The position numbers were made by a program, and so were the translations under genes. DNA of 64,000 nt from NCBI RefSeq assembly GCF_029338555.1, contig NZ_CP119990.1, positions 124,001-188,000 on the forward strand. The letters run 5' to 3'. The stretch comes from Halobaculum marinum. GTDB taxonomy: Archaea; Halobacteriota; Halobacteria; Halobacteriales; Haloferacaceae. Below are positions 17,289-29,558 of this stretch, piece by piece (the stretch's first letter is position 1; every line of letters starts with the position of its first letter). Under the pieces are notes generated by a model. That model did not search any database and was not told the origin of the DNA. It saw only the letters and a program-made list of their open reading frames with translations.

Positions 17289-18851
17289 TCACGGGCGCCC
17301 GACGGCGGCGGACAGCCACCGAGTGAATCGTGTCGCCGCGAGTTCCACGTCTGCAGTCGTTAGGAGTGACGCGAGCGCACCGACAGTGATGCCCCACACG
17401 AGGTGGCCACCCAGCGAGACGGGGTCGAGGTTCGGGACGGCGGCGGCGATGCCGACCGTGCGTAGCCAGAGGCCGAGGACGACGCCCGACCCGATCAGCC
17501 ACAGGAGGACGCCGTAGCCGGCGCCGAGCAGCACTGACCCGCGGACTGAGGAGGCGACGGTCGCCGGGCGGCCGACGGCGGTGACGGCCACGAAGACGGT
17601 CGCGAACACCCCGCTGTGGAACAGGTGGGCCACCCACCCCGCGGCGCTGCTCTCGGCGCCGTACAGCGCGCCGATGACCGCCAACGACCCGGTTGCGGCG
17701 TGGAGCACACCGCCCATCAGGACGCCCGCGACGAGGCCGACGCCGAGCGCGGCCCACAGTCGGGCGCCCGCGACGCCCGGGTCGTTGCTCGGGGGGACGT
17801 TGCGGCCGGTCCGCGGGAGTCCGACTCGAACTGTCGTCGTGTCGCCGTCGTCGTCGACGGCGAGCGTGCCCCCGTACTGGGCTACGAGCAGTCTGACCAG
17901 CGGTATCCCGTAGTCGACGTCGTTGTGCTCGTACTCGGGGACCCCGTCGACGAGCACCCCTCGGTCGCGGTCGGAGAGCCACGCGCCGGGGGCCGCGACC
18001 GCCACCTCGACGACGCGCTCGGTGGCCGTCACCTCGACGCTCGCCGCTCCGCCGGCGCGGGCCGGCATCGCGAGCAACTCAGACAGCAGTGTCACCAGGT
18101 TCTCGTCGGCGCGCACCGACACCGTCGGCAGGTCGACGTCGTGGGTGTCGGCGGTCGCGGTCGTGGAGGCCGCTTCCAGCGCCCGGTCGACGCGGACGGG
18201 AACCAGTCCGGAGACGGTGTCCTCGTCCGACCGGAGCAGCACGCGCACCTCGTCGAGCGTGTGCTCGATCCGTTCGACAGCGTCGTCGACGGCGGCCCTG
18301 CTCCGCCCGTCGTCGTCACCACGTTCGGCGAGCAGTTCGGCGTGACCCCGGATCACCGTCAGCGAGTTCAACACTTCGTGGCGCAGCAGGCGATTCAACA
18401 GGACCGACTGCTCGGCCTGTCGGGCGAGCACCTGCCGCCGCCCCTCGGCGGTCGCCGACTGGACGCCGACGACGACGCCGACGGCGCCGCCCGCGACGAC
18501 CGACCCAGCGACGACACTCCCCGCGCGGAGGGTGACGGCGCCGCCAGCCTCGGCGACTGCGGGGAGCGCGGTCAACAGCGGGGTGACGACGATGCCGAGT
18601 AGGAACCAGACGGCGACCGTGCGCGCGTACTCACGGCTGTGCGTGCTCACCGCGAGATTCACCCCGTACAGCGCCGTGGCGAGGCCGCCAGCCAACGGCA
18701 CCAGTTGGGCAGTCGTCGCGAGGGGAGCCGTCCCCATGCCGCTGAACACGACGCCGGCCAACAGGAGGCGGGTCGACGCGAACGCCACGACTGCGATCAC
18801 GATCCCCCCTGGCTTGAGCGCGAGTTGGTCGCCTGCGGAGGGCACGTTCAT
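17289..18851 (-). CDS. Membrane histidine-kinase-like protein with degenerate ATPase core
   Basis: A 520-residue protein. Residues about 10-135 form several transmembrane helices. A DHp helix with an H-box (LLRHEVLNSLTVIRGHAEL, His at about residue 160) follows. The next region has the HATPase layout, but the N-box Asn is missing (NLVTLLSELLAMPARAGGA) and the D-x-G-x-G loop is replaced by SDRDRGVLVDGVPEYE; only the C-terminal block GIPLVRLLVAQYGGTL is kept. About 165 more residues form a second block of membrane helices. It may be a pseudokinase sensor. A TATTAG box lies 29 nt before ATG 18851, supporting that start. Confidence 0.8.
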   Translation of the reverse strand: MNVPSAGDQLALKPGGIVIAVVAFASTRLLLAGVVFSGMGTAPLATTAQLVPLAGGLATALYGVNLAVSTHSREYARTVAVWFLLGIVVTPLLTALPAVAEAGGAVTLRAGSVVAGSVVAGGAVGVVVGVQSATAEGRRQVLARQAEQSVLLNRLLRHEVLNSLTVIRGHAELLAERGDDDGRSRAAVDDAVERIEHTLDEVRVLLRSDEDTVSGLVPVRVDRALEAASTTATADTHDVDLPTVSVRADENLVTLLSELLAMPARAGGAASVEVTATERVVEVAVAAPGAWLSDRDRGVLVDGVPEYEHNDVDYGIPLVRLLVAQYGGTLAVDDDGDTTTVRVGLPRTGRNVPPSNDPGVAGARLWAALGVGLVAGVLMGGVLHAATGSLAVIGALYGAESSAAGWVAHLFHSGVFATVFVAVTAVGRPATVASSVRGSVLLGAGYGVLLWLIGSGVVLGLWLRTVGIAAAVPNLDPVSLGGHLVWGITVGALASLLTTADVELAATRFTRWLSAAVGRP

Positions 18852-18918
18852 ACTGGTGCGTCTGGGCCCTGGGGCTAATACCTGCCTCCGAGTGTCGCTC
18901 ACCTCACACGTCGGGCGA

Positions 18919-19488
18919 TCACTCGTCCAACGCGCCGTTCAGCACCTTTGCGGCCACGAGTACCGGGTCCCACACCGGGCTGAACGGCGGTGCGTACGCC
19001 AGGTCGAGGTCACCCTCGACGGCCTCGACGACGGCGTCGACGTGGCGCCCGCGAGCGCGGCGACTGCGCATGCAGGAGCCGTACTCGTCCCACGGGACCA
19101 ACTCGTAGTCGTCGTTGCGCACGCGCTTGGCGATGGCGTCCTGGGCACTCCCGACGTAGGCGGCGCCGTCGCCGGTCCACAGCTTCAGCCCGTTGTCCGA
19201 CGCCGGGTTGTGCGAGGCCGTCACCGAGACGCCGGCGTCGGCGCCGTACCACTCGACCGCGCGCGCGACCGTCGGCGTGGGAACCTCGCCAAGCGTAATC
19301 ACGTCCGCGCCACACTCGCGCAGCCCCGCCGTCAGCGCGTCGGTCAGCGCCGGACCAGTGTCGCGCGGGTCGCGACCGACAACGACGCGTCGGGCCCCCT
19401 CCGAGGCGACCGCGCGGCCGACGCCCAGCGCGACCGCTCCGGTGACCTCCTCTCCGACGACTCCACGGATACCACTCGTTCCGAACAT
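18919..19488 (-). pseudogene. Phosphomannomutase N-terminal domain fused to a CoA-disulfide-reductase-type tail
   Basis: An open frame of 189 codons. Residues 1-157 match domain I of alpha-D-phosphohexomutases (phosphoglucosamine/phosphomannomutase): FGTSGIRG, VVGRDPRDTG, the phosphoserine loop TASHNP with Ser92, and DNGLKLW. The family is normally about 450 residues; the metal-binding DGDxDR loop and sugar-binding domains are missing. From about residue 159 the sequence switches to DLDLAYAPPFSPVWDPVL and AAKVLNG, the characteristic C-terminal end of pyridine-nucleotide-disulfide reductases such as CoA-disulfide reductase/NADH oxidase. The gene is therefore a chimera, probably from a deletion joining two genes. 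A TAACAA element sits at -35, so it may still be expressed. It cannot be a working mutase. Confidence 0.85.
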
Positions 19489-19513
19489 ACGACAGAGAGG
19501 TGCGTGGGTCGAC

Positions 19514-19523
19514 GTTTGTTACC
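19514..19523 (-). promoter_or_regulatory. Glycan-locus promoter element GGTAACAAAC
   Basis: Variant of the TATAACAAT element; its first base is exactly 35 nt upstream of the ATG at 19488. Confidence 0.6.
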
Positions 19524-19550
19524 ACCCGACTATCGAGGAACAGTCAGCTG

Positions 19551-20702
19551 CTACTGGTCAGAGAAAGTGGTATCGGTCGCACGGCCGCCGTCGGATTCGA
19601 CCGCGCGCTCTGCCCCACGGCGCGGCGACTGCCCGTTTGCGACCGGCGCACGGGTGTACGTCGCACTCGACGGACGAGTCTGCTCGCCGGTAGGCGTCCC
19701 GCGATCGGGGAGGATCACCTCGTCGAGGTGCTCGTTGGCGCGCATGTCCATCGCCATCGCGGCGACGAACGAGAGCACGCCGAGGACGAACACCGCCGTC
19801 GACAGCAGTCCGCCGACGAGCAGCGACGCCCCACTCGCGAGCGTCGCCAGGAGGCCGACGCCGGCAACCCCCACCGCACCGGCGCCGAGCGCGTACGCGA
19901 CGACGAGCGGGTTGAAGTCGTAGACGACGTAGTTCGTGCGCAGGCGCCACAGGAAGTTGCGCAGTAACATCCACGACACGCGCGGCACGTACGTCCGGTA
20001 ACGGATGTGACTCTCCTCGTCGCCGTAGATGATGGGGTTGGGGATGTCGACCACGCGGAGGCGAGCGACGTTGAGCTTCACGAGCAGGTCGTTGCAGTAG
20101 CCGTAGAACTCGTACATCTCGTCGATGTCCGCCTCGTGGAGCGCGCGTCGGGAGATGGCGGTGTAGCCGCTCTGTGGATCGCCGGTGGACCAGTAGCCGC
20201 TGGCGATCTTCGTGAGCGCCCCCAGGATGCCGTTGCCCACGAAGCGCAGTCCCGGCATGTCCCCGTGGTCGCGCCGACCGGCGAAACGGTTCCCCTTCAC
20301 GTAGTCGGCCTCGCCGTCGATGATCGGGTCGAGCAGCGTGCCGAGCACGTCGGGGTCCATCTGGCCGTCGCCGCCCATGACGGCGGTCGCGGCGATGTTG
20401 TCTTCGCGGGCGCGGAGATACCCAGTCTTGATCGCGCCGCCGACCCCACGGTTCTGCTGGTGTTGGATCGGGACGACGCGCTGGTCGAACTCGTCGCTGC
20501 GTCTCGCCCGTGACGCTTCGGAGTCGGCTCTGCGGTCGATCTCGACCGCGCGCTGGATCTCCGTCCACGTGTCGTCAGTGGACGCGTCGTCGATCACGTA
20601 GATACGGTCGACGAACGCGGGCACCGTGACGACCGTCTCGCGGACGAACGGTTCCTCGTTGTACGCCGGGATCACGACCCCGACTGTGTGGCCTCGATAC
20701 AT
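19551..20702 (-). CDS. Glycosyltransferase family 2 (polyprenyl-phosphate sugar synthase-like)
   Basis: A 383-residue membrane-associated GT2. The catalytic domain (residues 1-240) shows VGVVIPAYNEEPFVRETV, VIDDASTDDTW, and the metal-binding MGGDGQMDPD, followed by YVKGNRFAGR and STGDPQSGYTAISRRAL, typical of dolichol-phosphate mannosyl/glucosyl transferases (DPM1/AglD/AglJ-like). Two C-terminal helices (about residues 275-325) anchor it. The expected reaction loads a sugar from a nucleotide donor onto dolichol phosphate for surface glycan assembly. It shares a divergent promoter region with the giant surface protein. The Ser/Arg-rich last 45 residues are unusual for the family. Confidence 0.92.
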   Translation of the reverse strand: MYRGHTVGVVIPAYNEEPFVRETVVTVPAFVDRIYVIDDASTDDTWTEIQRAVEIDRRADSEASRARRSDEFDQRVVPIQHQQNRGVGGAIKTGYLRAREDNIAATAVMGGDGQMDPDVLGTLLDPIIDGEADYVKGNRFAGRRDHGDMPGLRFVGNGILGALTKIASGYWSTGDPQSGYTAISRRALHEADIDEMYEFYGYCNDLLVKLNVARLRVVDIPNPIIYGDEESHIRYRTYVPRVSWMLLRNFLWRLRTNYVVYDFNPLVVAYALGAGAVGVAGVGLLATLASGASLLVGGLLSTAVFVLGVLSFVAAMAMDMRANEHLDEVILPDRGTPTGEQTRPSSATYTRAPVANGQSPRRGAERAVESDGGRATDTTFSDQ

Positions 20703-20753
20703 GGTTCGGACCGACCGTATCCGTCGGTCGATCGATCCCTCCCCCGGACCGGG

Positions 20754-20763
20754 TTTTGTTACC
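20754..20763 (-). promoter_or_regulatory. Glycan-locus promoter element GGTAACAAAA
   Basis: Variant of the TATAACAAT element in the divergent region. It is 61 nt from the GT2 ATG at 20702, so this transcript would carry a short leader of roughly 25 nt. Confidence 0.55.
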
Positions 20764-20842
20764 CTTCTCCTGTTAGAGAAGCCGGAGACTACGGGACGGT
20801 GGCCACCGAGGGCGGGCGAACCCCGCGTTCTCGAAGCCGACC

Positions 20843-20852
20843 TATAACAAAG
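20843..20852 (+). promoter_or_regulatory. Glycan-locus promoter element TATAACAAAG
   Basis: Starts exactly 35 nt before the ATG at 20878 and therefore selects that ATG over the GTG at 20869. It forms a divergent pair with the element at 20754. Confidence 0.75.
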
Positions 20853-20877
20853 CCCGAATCGGCGGCACGTGGTCGTA

Positions 20878-24375
<3,498 letters not shown>

Positions 24376-25303
24376 CGTCCGGGGGCGCTCCCCCGACTCG
24401 ATTCTGGAAGCGGACTCCGCTCGTCAGCCGACGGCCAGTCAGCGAGCCACCGTCTCCGTTCGCTCGTCGCCGAGGCCGTGCCCGTTCTTCGCCTGTGTCG
24501 ACGAACCCGGTAGTGGTGCTCGAAGCGTGGAGGAACCCGCACGAGTGGTGCGGTGCGTTCGGACGACCTGCTGTGACGGTACGACGCCGAGCAGCCACGG
24601 CCACACCGCGCTCTAAACCGACGACCGTGTGCCCCGCCCGAGACCGGCGTGGGGTCGGTGGTCTCGCCCGAGTCGTCCTCTCGGTATGCGTCGCGCCGCT
24701 CGGCCGCGCGGCGTGCGCCCACCGCTGGCCGCCCCGTCGAACGCGGACGTTCGTCCGACGACACCACTCGAGCGGCGACCACGCTGGGACCACCAGCTAC
24801 ACCCTCGGTGTCACGGGGACGACGGACGACTCCACCAGCCTCGGCGGCGGTGCATCGGTACCACCGTCCGGGTCGCAGCAGCCGCGGGCGATGGTGTCCC
24901 CCAGACGCTCGCGCCGGCCAGAGCGGATCTGGGTGAGGGCCGGCCATCCCTGTTCGGGCAGCCGGCGTGACACAGCGTCGGGGCCCACTCGGCACCTCGT
25001 CGCCGACACAGTCACCTCCGGGGACGCGTCCCTCGACACGAGTCGTCGAGGAAGTCGACCACCCGCGCAGGGTCGCGACCGTCTCGAGGATGCGGGGTCA
25101 GCGCGACGGCGACGGCGCCCTTGGAGGTGGAGGACGAGCGAGCGAACCGACGTGCCTCGTCTGAGACGACGCGACGAGAGGGACAGCGAGACGGGGTTCG
25201 CGAGGTGTGGCGAACGGCGTGGCGAAGGCTAGAACGTGAGAAAAACGGAAGCGAGCGAAACCCAGGCAGCCGTACCGGGTGACGAGGTGGAGGGCCGAGC
25301 GCG
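24376..25303 (+). other. Gene-free interval, about 930 bp
   Basis: No convincing gene was found between the surface-protein stop and the end of the convergent beta-helix gene. Open frames here are rich in Arg, Ser, Pro and His and lack acidic character, unlike real genes nearby. No transposase motif, tRNA or inverted repeat was recognised. It may be a decayed gene or a long 3' region between convergent units. Confidence 0.55.
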
Positions 25304-26662
25304 TCAGCAGTCGTTGTCGTGGACGTCGTTGCCGACGACGCCGGTCCGGACCTGGAGGTCGCGGTTGTCGTTGCCGCACACCGTGTTGTTGTACACGGCG
25401 TTGCCGGTGGAGCCGCGGATGTCGAAGCCGTCGTCGGCGTTGTCCCGGAGCGAGTTGTCCGAGACGACGTTGCCGTCAGACTCGCGCAGGTAGAGGCCGT
25501 CGTCGGCGTTTTTGAACGCCCGGTTCGACACGAATCGGTTGGCCGACCCGCCGTCGAGGTCGACGCCGTCGTCGCCGTTGTCGGAGAGGGTGTTGCCCGA
25601 CAGTTCGTTGTTCGTCCCGATGAGGTACACGCCGTCGTTGGCGTTCTCGGAGGCGACGTTGCCGGCCACGGTGCTGTCGTGGACGCCCGCGAGCGCGATT
25701 CCGTCGTCGGTGCTCCCGGACACGACGTTGTTCGAGACCGTGACGCCGGAGGAGTTGATCAGGTGGATCCCGTCGGTCGCACCGGTGACCGTGTTGCCGG
25801 AGACGACGCTGCCGTTCGTCCCCCTGACGAACACGCCCTCGTAGCGGTTGTTCGAGATCCGATTGTCGCTGATCGTCAGCGGAGTCGTGTCTGCGGCAGC
25901 GGAGCCGAACACGTCGCCGAGTCCTGCGAACCCGGCGTCGCCGAGCATCGGGAGGAGCCACGACGGCGGTCCGTCGGCGGACGCGCGGGTTGACGCCTCG
26001 GGAGCGTCGTCGACGCGGACACCCATCCCGCCGTTGCCGGTGATCCGGTTGTCGTGGACGGTCGTCGCGAACGACTGGCGGACGGTGACGCCGTTGCCCC
26101 GGTTGTCGGCCAGGGTCGTCTCGGCGACACTGACCTGCTCGCTGCCGACCACGACGACACCGTGGCCGCCGGCGCCGGTGATAGTGCCGTCCTCGACGTC
26201 GACCGCCGTCGAGTCGGCGACGCGGATGCCGTCGCCGGTCGCGTTGACGACGCGGACCTCGGCGAACGCGGCGTCCTCGACGCCAGAGAGGGTGATACCG
26301 TTCCAGAACTCGGAAACGGCAACCCCCTCGATGTGGAGGTCAGAGACGCCATCGGCGACGATCGCCGACCCGCTCGTGTTGCCGCCGGTCACGGAGTGAC
26401 CCGCCCCCAACAGTGTCACGCCGTCGGCGGTGACGCGGAAGCAGTCACCTTCGACGGCGGAGACGTCCTGTCGGAGCACGTACACGCCGGAGTCGTCGAG
26501 TATCCCGCAGCTGTCGACGTATGTCGTCGCTTCCGGGCCGTAGTGTTCGTCGGCGACCGCCGGCACCGCGAACGCAGCGATCCCCCCTGTGACAGCGAGC
26601 AGTGCGACGACCACGACGACGACTGCCCGCCTCTCGGTTCTGCTCCGCCAGTATGGACTCAT
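25304..26662 (-). CDS. Exported right-handed beta-helix protein (NosD/periplasmic copper-binding-like repeats)
   Basis: A 452-residue protein. An N-terminal hydrophobic segment (residues about 15-38, VVVVVVALLAVTGGIAAFA) is a signal peptide or anchor. The rest is a parallel beta-helix of about 22-residue rungs with repeats such as ISDNRISNNRYEGVFVRGTN and VSNNVVSGSTDDGIAL. Four Cys occur, two in the N-terminal part (SCGILD, GDCF) and two at the end (VCGNDN, HDNDC), suggesting capping disulfides. Beta-helix proteins bind or cleave polysaccharides, but no catalytic residues were identified. ATG 26662 directly precedes the charged SPYWRSRTERR and the signal. Confidence 0.85.
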   Translation of the reverse strand: MSPYWRSRTERRAVVVVVVALLAVTGGIAAFAVPAVADEHYGPEATTYVDSCGILDDSGVYVLRQDVSAVEGDCFRVTADGVTLLGAGHSVTGGNTSGSAIVADGVSDLHIEGVAVSEFWNGITLSGVEDAAFAEVRVVNATGDGIRVADSTAVDVEDGTITGAGGHGVVVVGSEQVSVAETTLADNRGNGVTVRQSFATTVHDNRITGNGGMGVRVDDAPEASTRASADGPPSWLLPMLGDAGFAGLGDVFGSAAADTTPLTISDNRISNNRYEGVFVRGTNGSVVSGNTVTGATDGIHLINSSGVTVSNNVVSGSTDDGIALAGVHDSTVAGNVASENANDGVYLIGTNNELSGNTLSDNGDDGVDLDGGSANRFVSNRAFKNADDGLYLRESDGNVVSDNSLRDNADDGFDIRGSTGNAVYNNTVCGNDNRDLQVRTGVVGNDVHDNDC

Positions 26663-26975
26663 AGTCAGTACGTAGCAACCCGCTAGGGTCACATTGTAAG
26701 CGTCCGACTTCCGTATTCGGTGGCTATCGGGAGGTTCGCGCAGCACCGGCTCGGGCGGCGGAAGCGCGGGTCGTCACCCACTATCAGGGAGCTAACTAAG
26801 TTCGGTGGGCGCTTGACGACGGTAGATCGATGTCCGGGGACCGCGGAGCGACGGGTCGAGTCGACACGAACGGTGCGACCGCGACGGCCAGCCGTCGCGC
26901 ACGCTGCGATGTGGGGTCTCGACGCGCGGGTCGGCTCCGTGGTGGGACGACGTGCGCCGAGGGGGCCGCCGACTG
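26663..26975 (+). other. Divergent intergenic region, 313 bp
   Basis: Lies between two divergent genes and should hold both promoters. On the minus strand a GCTTACAATG sequence (26692-26701) is a weak relative of the glycan-locus element, 39 nt before ATG 26662. No small gene was recognised. Confidence 0.45.
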
Positions 26976-27557
26976 ATGTGGCCGTGGGACCACGTTGCCG
27001 TCGCCTACATCTGTTACTCCCTGTACACGCGAGTTCGCGGCGGGCGGCCGTCGACGGTGGCCGCCATCGCGGTCGTCGCGGCGGCGACAGCGCCCGACCT
27101 CATCGACAAGCCGTTGGCGTGGTGGCTCGGGGTGCTCCCATCTGGGCGGTCGCTCGGCCACTCCGTCTTCACACTCGTGGGAGTGACTGTCCTCACAGGG
27201 GTCCTGGAGTTGCTGGCGCGCGTTCGCGGACTGACCGTCGCGGTCGCCCTCGGGTGGGGAAGCCACCTGCTTGGCGACGTGGCGTACCCACTCGTGGTGA
27301 AAGGTGACCTCCGAGTGGGGTTCCTCCTGTGGCCCATCGTCCCAGCGGGAGATGCCTCGACGCCGGACGCGTTCGGCCACATTTCGGAACTGTTCGCCGC
27401 CTTCCTCGGCTACCTCGCGACGCCCGCGGGGGCGACGTACCTGCTCGCGGACCTCGCGCTGTTGCTCACGGCGCTCGTGCTGTGGATCGCAGACGGCGCG
27501 CCGGGGACGGAGTGGTTCTTGTCGCCCGCGGAGGCGGAACCCGACGCGAGCGAGTAG
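26976..27557 (+). CDS. YdjM/LexA-binding-type membrane metal-dependent hydrolase
   Basis: A 193-residue polytopic membrane protein of the YdjM family (PF04307). Conserved features are the start MWPWDHVAVAY, APDLIDKP with acidic residues, GHSVFT, and WGSHLLGDVAYP with a histidine and aspartate near the membrane surface. The family is annotated as inner-membrane metal-dependent hydrolases with no established substrate. ATG 26976 places the family N-terminus first; the longer frame adds an Arg-rich stretch. It is convergent with the phosphodiesterase gene at 27586. Confidence 0.85.
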   Translation: MWPWDHVAVAYICYSLYTRVRGGRPSTVAAIAVVAAATAPDLIDKPLAWWLGVLPSGRSLGHSVFTLVGVTVLTGVLELLARVRGLTVAVALGWGSHLLGDVAYPLVVKGDLRVGFLLWPIVPAGDASTPDAFGHISELFAAFLGYLATPAGATYLLADLALLLTALVLWIADGAPGTEWFLSPAEAEPDASE

Positions 27558-27585
27558 CACGAGCCGCCATTCCGACGAGGCAGGC

Positions 27586-29271
27586 TCACTCGATGTAGCC
27601 GAGCCCCCGAAGTCGCGCCTCGACGACCTCATCTTCCCCGCCGGCTTCTCCCCTCGCGCCTGCGACCGCCGCCGTGGGGCGCCCGTCCGTCGGATCAGTG
27701 TCGGTCGCCGCCCTCGTCTCTACCGGGCGGTCCGCAGCGTCCGACCCCGGCGCGAACGCCGACCACAGCACCTCACCGTCGACGGTCCCGGGGATCGGTT
27801 CGCCGATGGCGTGTAGCAGCGTCGGGAGCACGTCCGTCACCTGGGCCCCGTCGATCCGAGCGCCCGGGTCGACGTCGGGACCGACCGCGAACAGGATCCC
27901 CCCGGGACGGTGGCCCGCCGCGGCCCGGTCGGCGTCGACCACGGCCTCGTCGGTGAGGGGCGTCTGGACGAGATAGCCCTCGACCCCCTCGACCACGAGG
28001 TCTGGCGAGTCCGGATCCTCGGGGAACAGGTCGTCTCCGTCGAACACCTCAAGCACGCGTTCGCCGGTCCGTGGGTCGGTGACCGACTCGAACAGCCCCA
28101 CGAGACGGCGCTTGAGTGGGTCGACCGCGTCGGGAGCGACGACGCCGTCGTCGAAGCGGTCACGGCGGTTTACGTAGACGGAGCCGTGGCCGCGGACGAA
28201 CGCCTCGGAGCGGGCGTAGTCGACGTCGTAGACGGCGTTGTCACCGGGCACCTGCATCGCTACCATGTCGACGAGCCCCTGCGGGAGCGACTCGACGAGT
28301 GCGGCGTCGTCGATGCCGACCCGGTCGAGCCACCCGCGTATCGCCGACTTGTCGACGCCAAGGCGTCCGAGCACGCCACGAGTGCCGCCGGCGTCGCGCC
28401 GCGCGAGCAGCCCCTCGCGTTCGAGGACGCGGTTCGCGGAGACGACGCGCTCGGCGGGGCCGAACCCGTGGTCGGAGACGACGAACAGGGTCATGTCCCG
28501 CGCGTCGGTGTACGCGCGGACGGTCGCGAGCACGCGGTCGAGTCGCTTGTAGTGGTCGAGGATGATCTCCTCGTCCCACACCAGATGTTGGAGGCGGTCG
28601 GGGGCGGTGAACACGACGAACCCCAGCCGGAACGTCGTCTCCGCCAGCAGGAACTCCAGCAGGCGTTCTCGGGAGTCGACGAGGGCGTCGATCTCGCGGG
28701 CGAAGGCAGCCGCGTCGCCGTCGAAGCGCTGCCAGTCGAGGCCGATCTGGTAGTCCGGAATCGCCTCGGTTACCCGGTCGGCCAACTCCGGCGGGTGCGT
28801 GAACCCCGGTCCCGTCGAGGGGGTCATCATCCCCGTGACCATGGCGCCGTCGATGGAATGGGCAGGGTACGTCATCGGCACGTTCGCCACCGTCGCCGGC
28901 GTGACAAGGTCCCAGGCGTGCGGGCCGCGTATCTCGTCGGCCGTGACGACCGAGTGTGAGTAGTCCCGTTCCAAGCGGCGGAACCAGTAACAGCCGTGGC
29001 CGTCGGGGCGCCGCCCCGTCGCGATAGCCGGCCACGCGAGCGGGGTCGACGGCGGCGTGGTGCTGTCGAGCGGGCCGGCCGCCCCGTCGGCGAGCAGGTC
29101 GGCGAACGCGGGGAGCTCCCCCTCGCGCGCCCACCGCTCGACGAGGTTCCACGGCACCCCGTCGAACCCGAGGACGAACGCCCCAGGCCCGTCCGGAGCC
29201 CCGGTCGGCGTCCCGGTCATGGTCGCTCCTCCGTCGGCGTCTGCCGCAGGTTGACTGGACTCATAGTCCAC
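27586..29271 (-). CDS. Alkaline-phosphatase-superfamily phosphodiesterase, paralog 1
   Basis: About 561 residues. The N-terminal AP-fold core shows VLGFDGVPWN with the first metal-ligand Asp, a nucleophile region TTPPSTPLAWPAIATGRRPD, and later FVVSDHGFGP with the paired Asp-His ligands. The C-terminus VEARLRGLGYIE matches the tails of two paralogs in this locus. The family includes nucleotide pyrophosphatases and phosphoglycerol/phosphoethanolamine transferases acting on sugars. No signal peptide was seen. The GTG at 29271 is chosen because the promoter element lies 34 nt upstream of it; the ATG at 29220 is the alternative. Confidence 0.88.
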   Translation of the reverse strand: MDYESSQPAADADGGATMTGTPTGAPDGPGAFVLGFDGVPWNLVERWAREGELPAFADLLADGAAGPLDSTTPPSTPLAWPAIATGRRPDGHGCYWFRRLERDYSHSVVTADEIRGPHAWDLVTPATVANVPMTYPAHSIDGAMVTGMMTPSTGPGFTHPPELADRVTEAIPDYQIGLDWQRFDGDAAAFAREIDALVDSRERLLEFLLAETTFRLGFVVFTAPDRLQHLVWDEEIILDHYKRLDRVLATVRAYTDARDMTLFVVSDHGFGPAERVVSANRVLEREGLLARRDAGGTRGVLGRLGVDKSAIRGWLDRVGIDDAALVESLPQGLVDMVAMQVPGDNAVYDVDYARSEAFVRGHGSVYVNRRDRFDDGVVAPDAVDPLKRRLVGLFESVTDPRTGERVLEVFDGDDLFPEDPDSPDLVVEGVEGYLVQTPLTDEAVVDADRAAAGHRPGGILFAVGPDVDPGARIDGAQVTDVLPTLLHAIGEPIPGTVDGEVLWSAFAPGSDAADRPVETRAATDTDPTDGRPTAAVAGARGEAGGEDEVVEARLRGLGYIE

Positions 29272-29295
29272 ACCGGCGGCTCTCGGGAGGAGGAG

Positions 29296-29305
29296 CATTG
29301 TTAGG
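29296..29305 (-). promoter_or_regulatory. Glycan-locus promoter element CCTAACAATG
   Basis: Starts 34 nt before GTG 29271. Its last three bases form the ATG of the longest open frame, which is therefore unlikely to be the true start. Confidence 0.7.
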
Positions 29306-29470
29306 ACGCTGATGAAGCTACAGAGCGCTACAGAGCAGTTATCGAGGTCGTGGGAGCAGTACGGAGCGGCCAGTCGAACCGCAGTTGCGAGAACCTAGTG
29401 CTTGGAGAGATCGCTAGCTTCGGCCACTCAGTCGCCGGAAATTCGCCGTCGAGCATCGGAGTACGGGCCG

Positions 29471-29480
29471 TATAACAATG
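29471..29480 (+). promoter_or_regulatory. Glycan-locus promoter element TATAACAATG
   Basis: Perfect consensus. It starts 34 nt before the ATG of a 17-codon upstream ORF at 29505 and 84 nt before the DUF1616 gene. Confidence 0.8.
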
Positions 29481-29504
29481 CCCGGAACGGCGGAAGCGCC
29501 AGCC

Positions 29505-29558
29505 ATGAGATCGATCGCCGGGTCCGGACCGTGGCCGCGGGCGGAGGAGCAGCGATGA
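29505..29558 (+). CDS. Predicted 17-residue leader ORF coupled to the DUF1616 gene
   Basis: ATG at 29505 encodes MRSIAGSGPWPRAEEQR and ends in TGA at 29556-29558, overlapping the ATG of the next gene (29555) as ATGA. The ATG stands at the standard 34-nt spacing from the promoter element, so it should be the first codon of a leaderless mRNA. This suggests translational coupling or a leader peptide. It could also be non-functional, because the next gene has its own GGAGG ribosome site inside this ORF. Confidence 0.45.
   Translation: MRSIAGSGPWPRAEEQR

Noticed and set aside
24495-25232. 245-codon open frame in the gap after the surface protein
   Set aside because: Product is rich in Arg, Ser and Pro with no acidic character or recognisable domain.
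26692-26701. GCTTACAATG before the beta-helix gene at 25304-26662
   Set aside because: Core differs (TTACAAT) and spacing is 39 nt, outside the 34-36 range; kept only as a weak hint.
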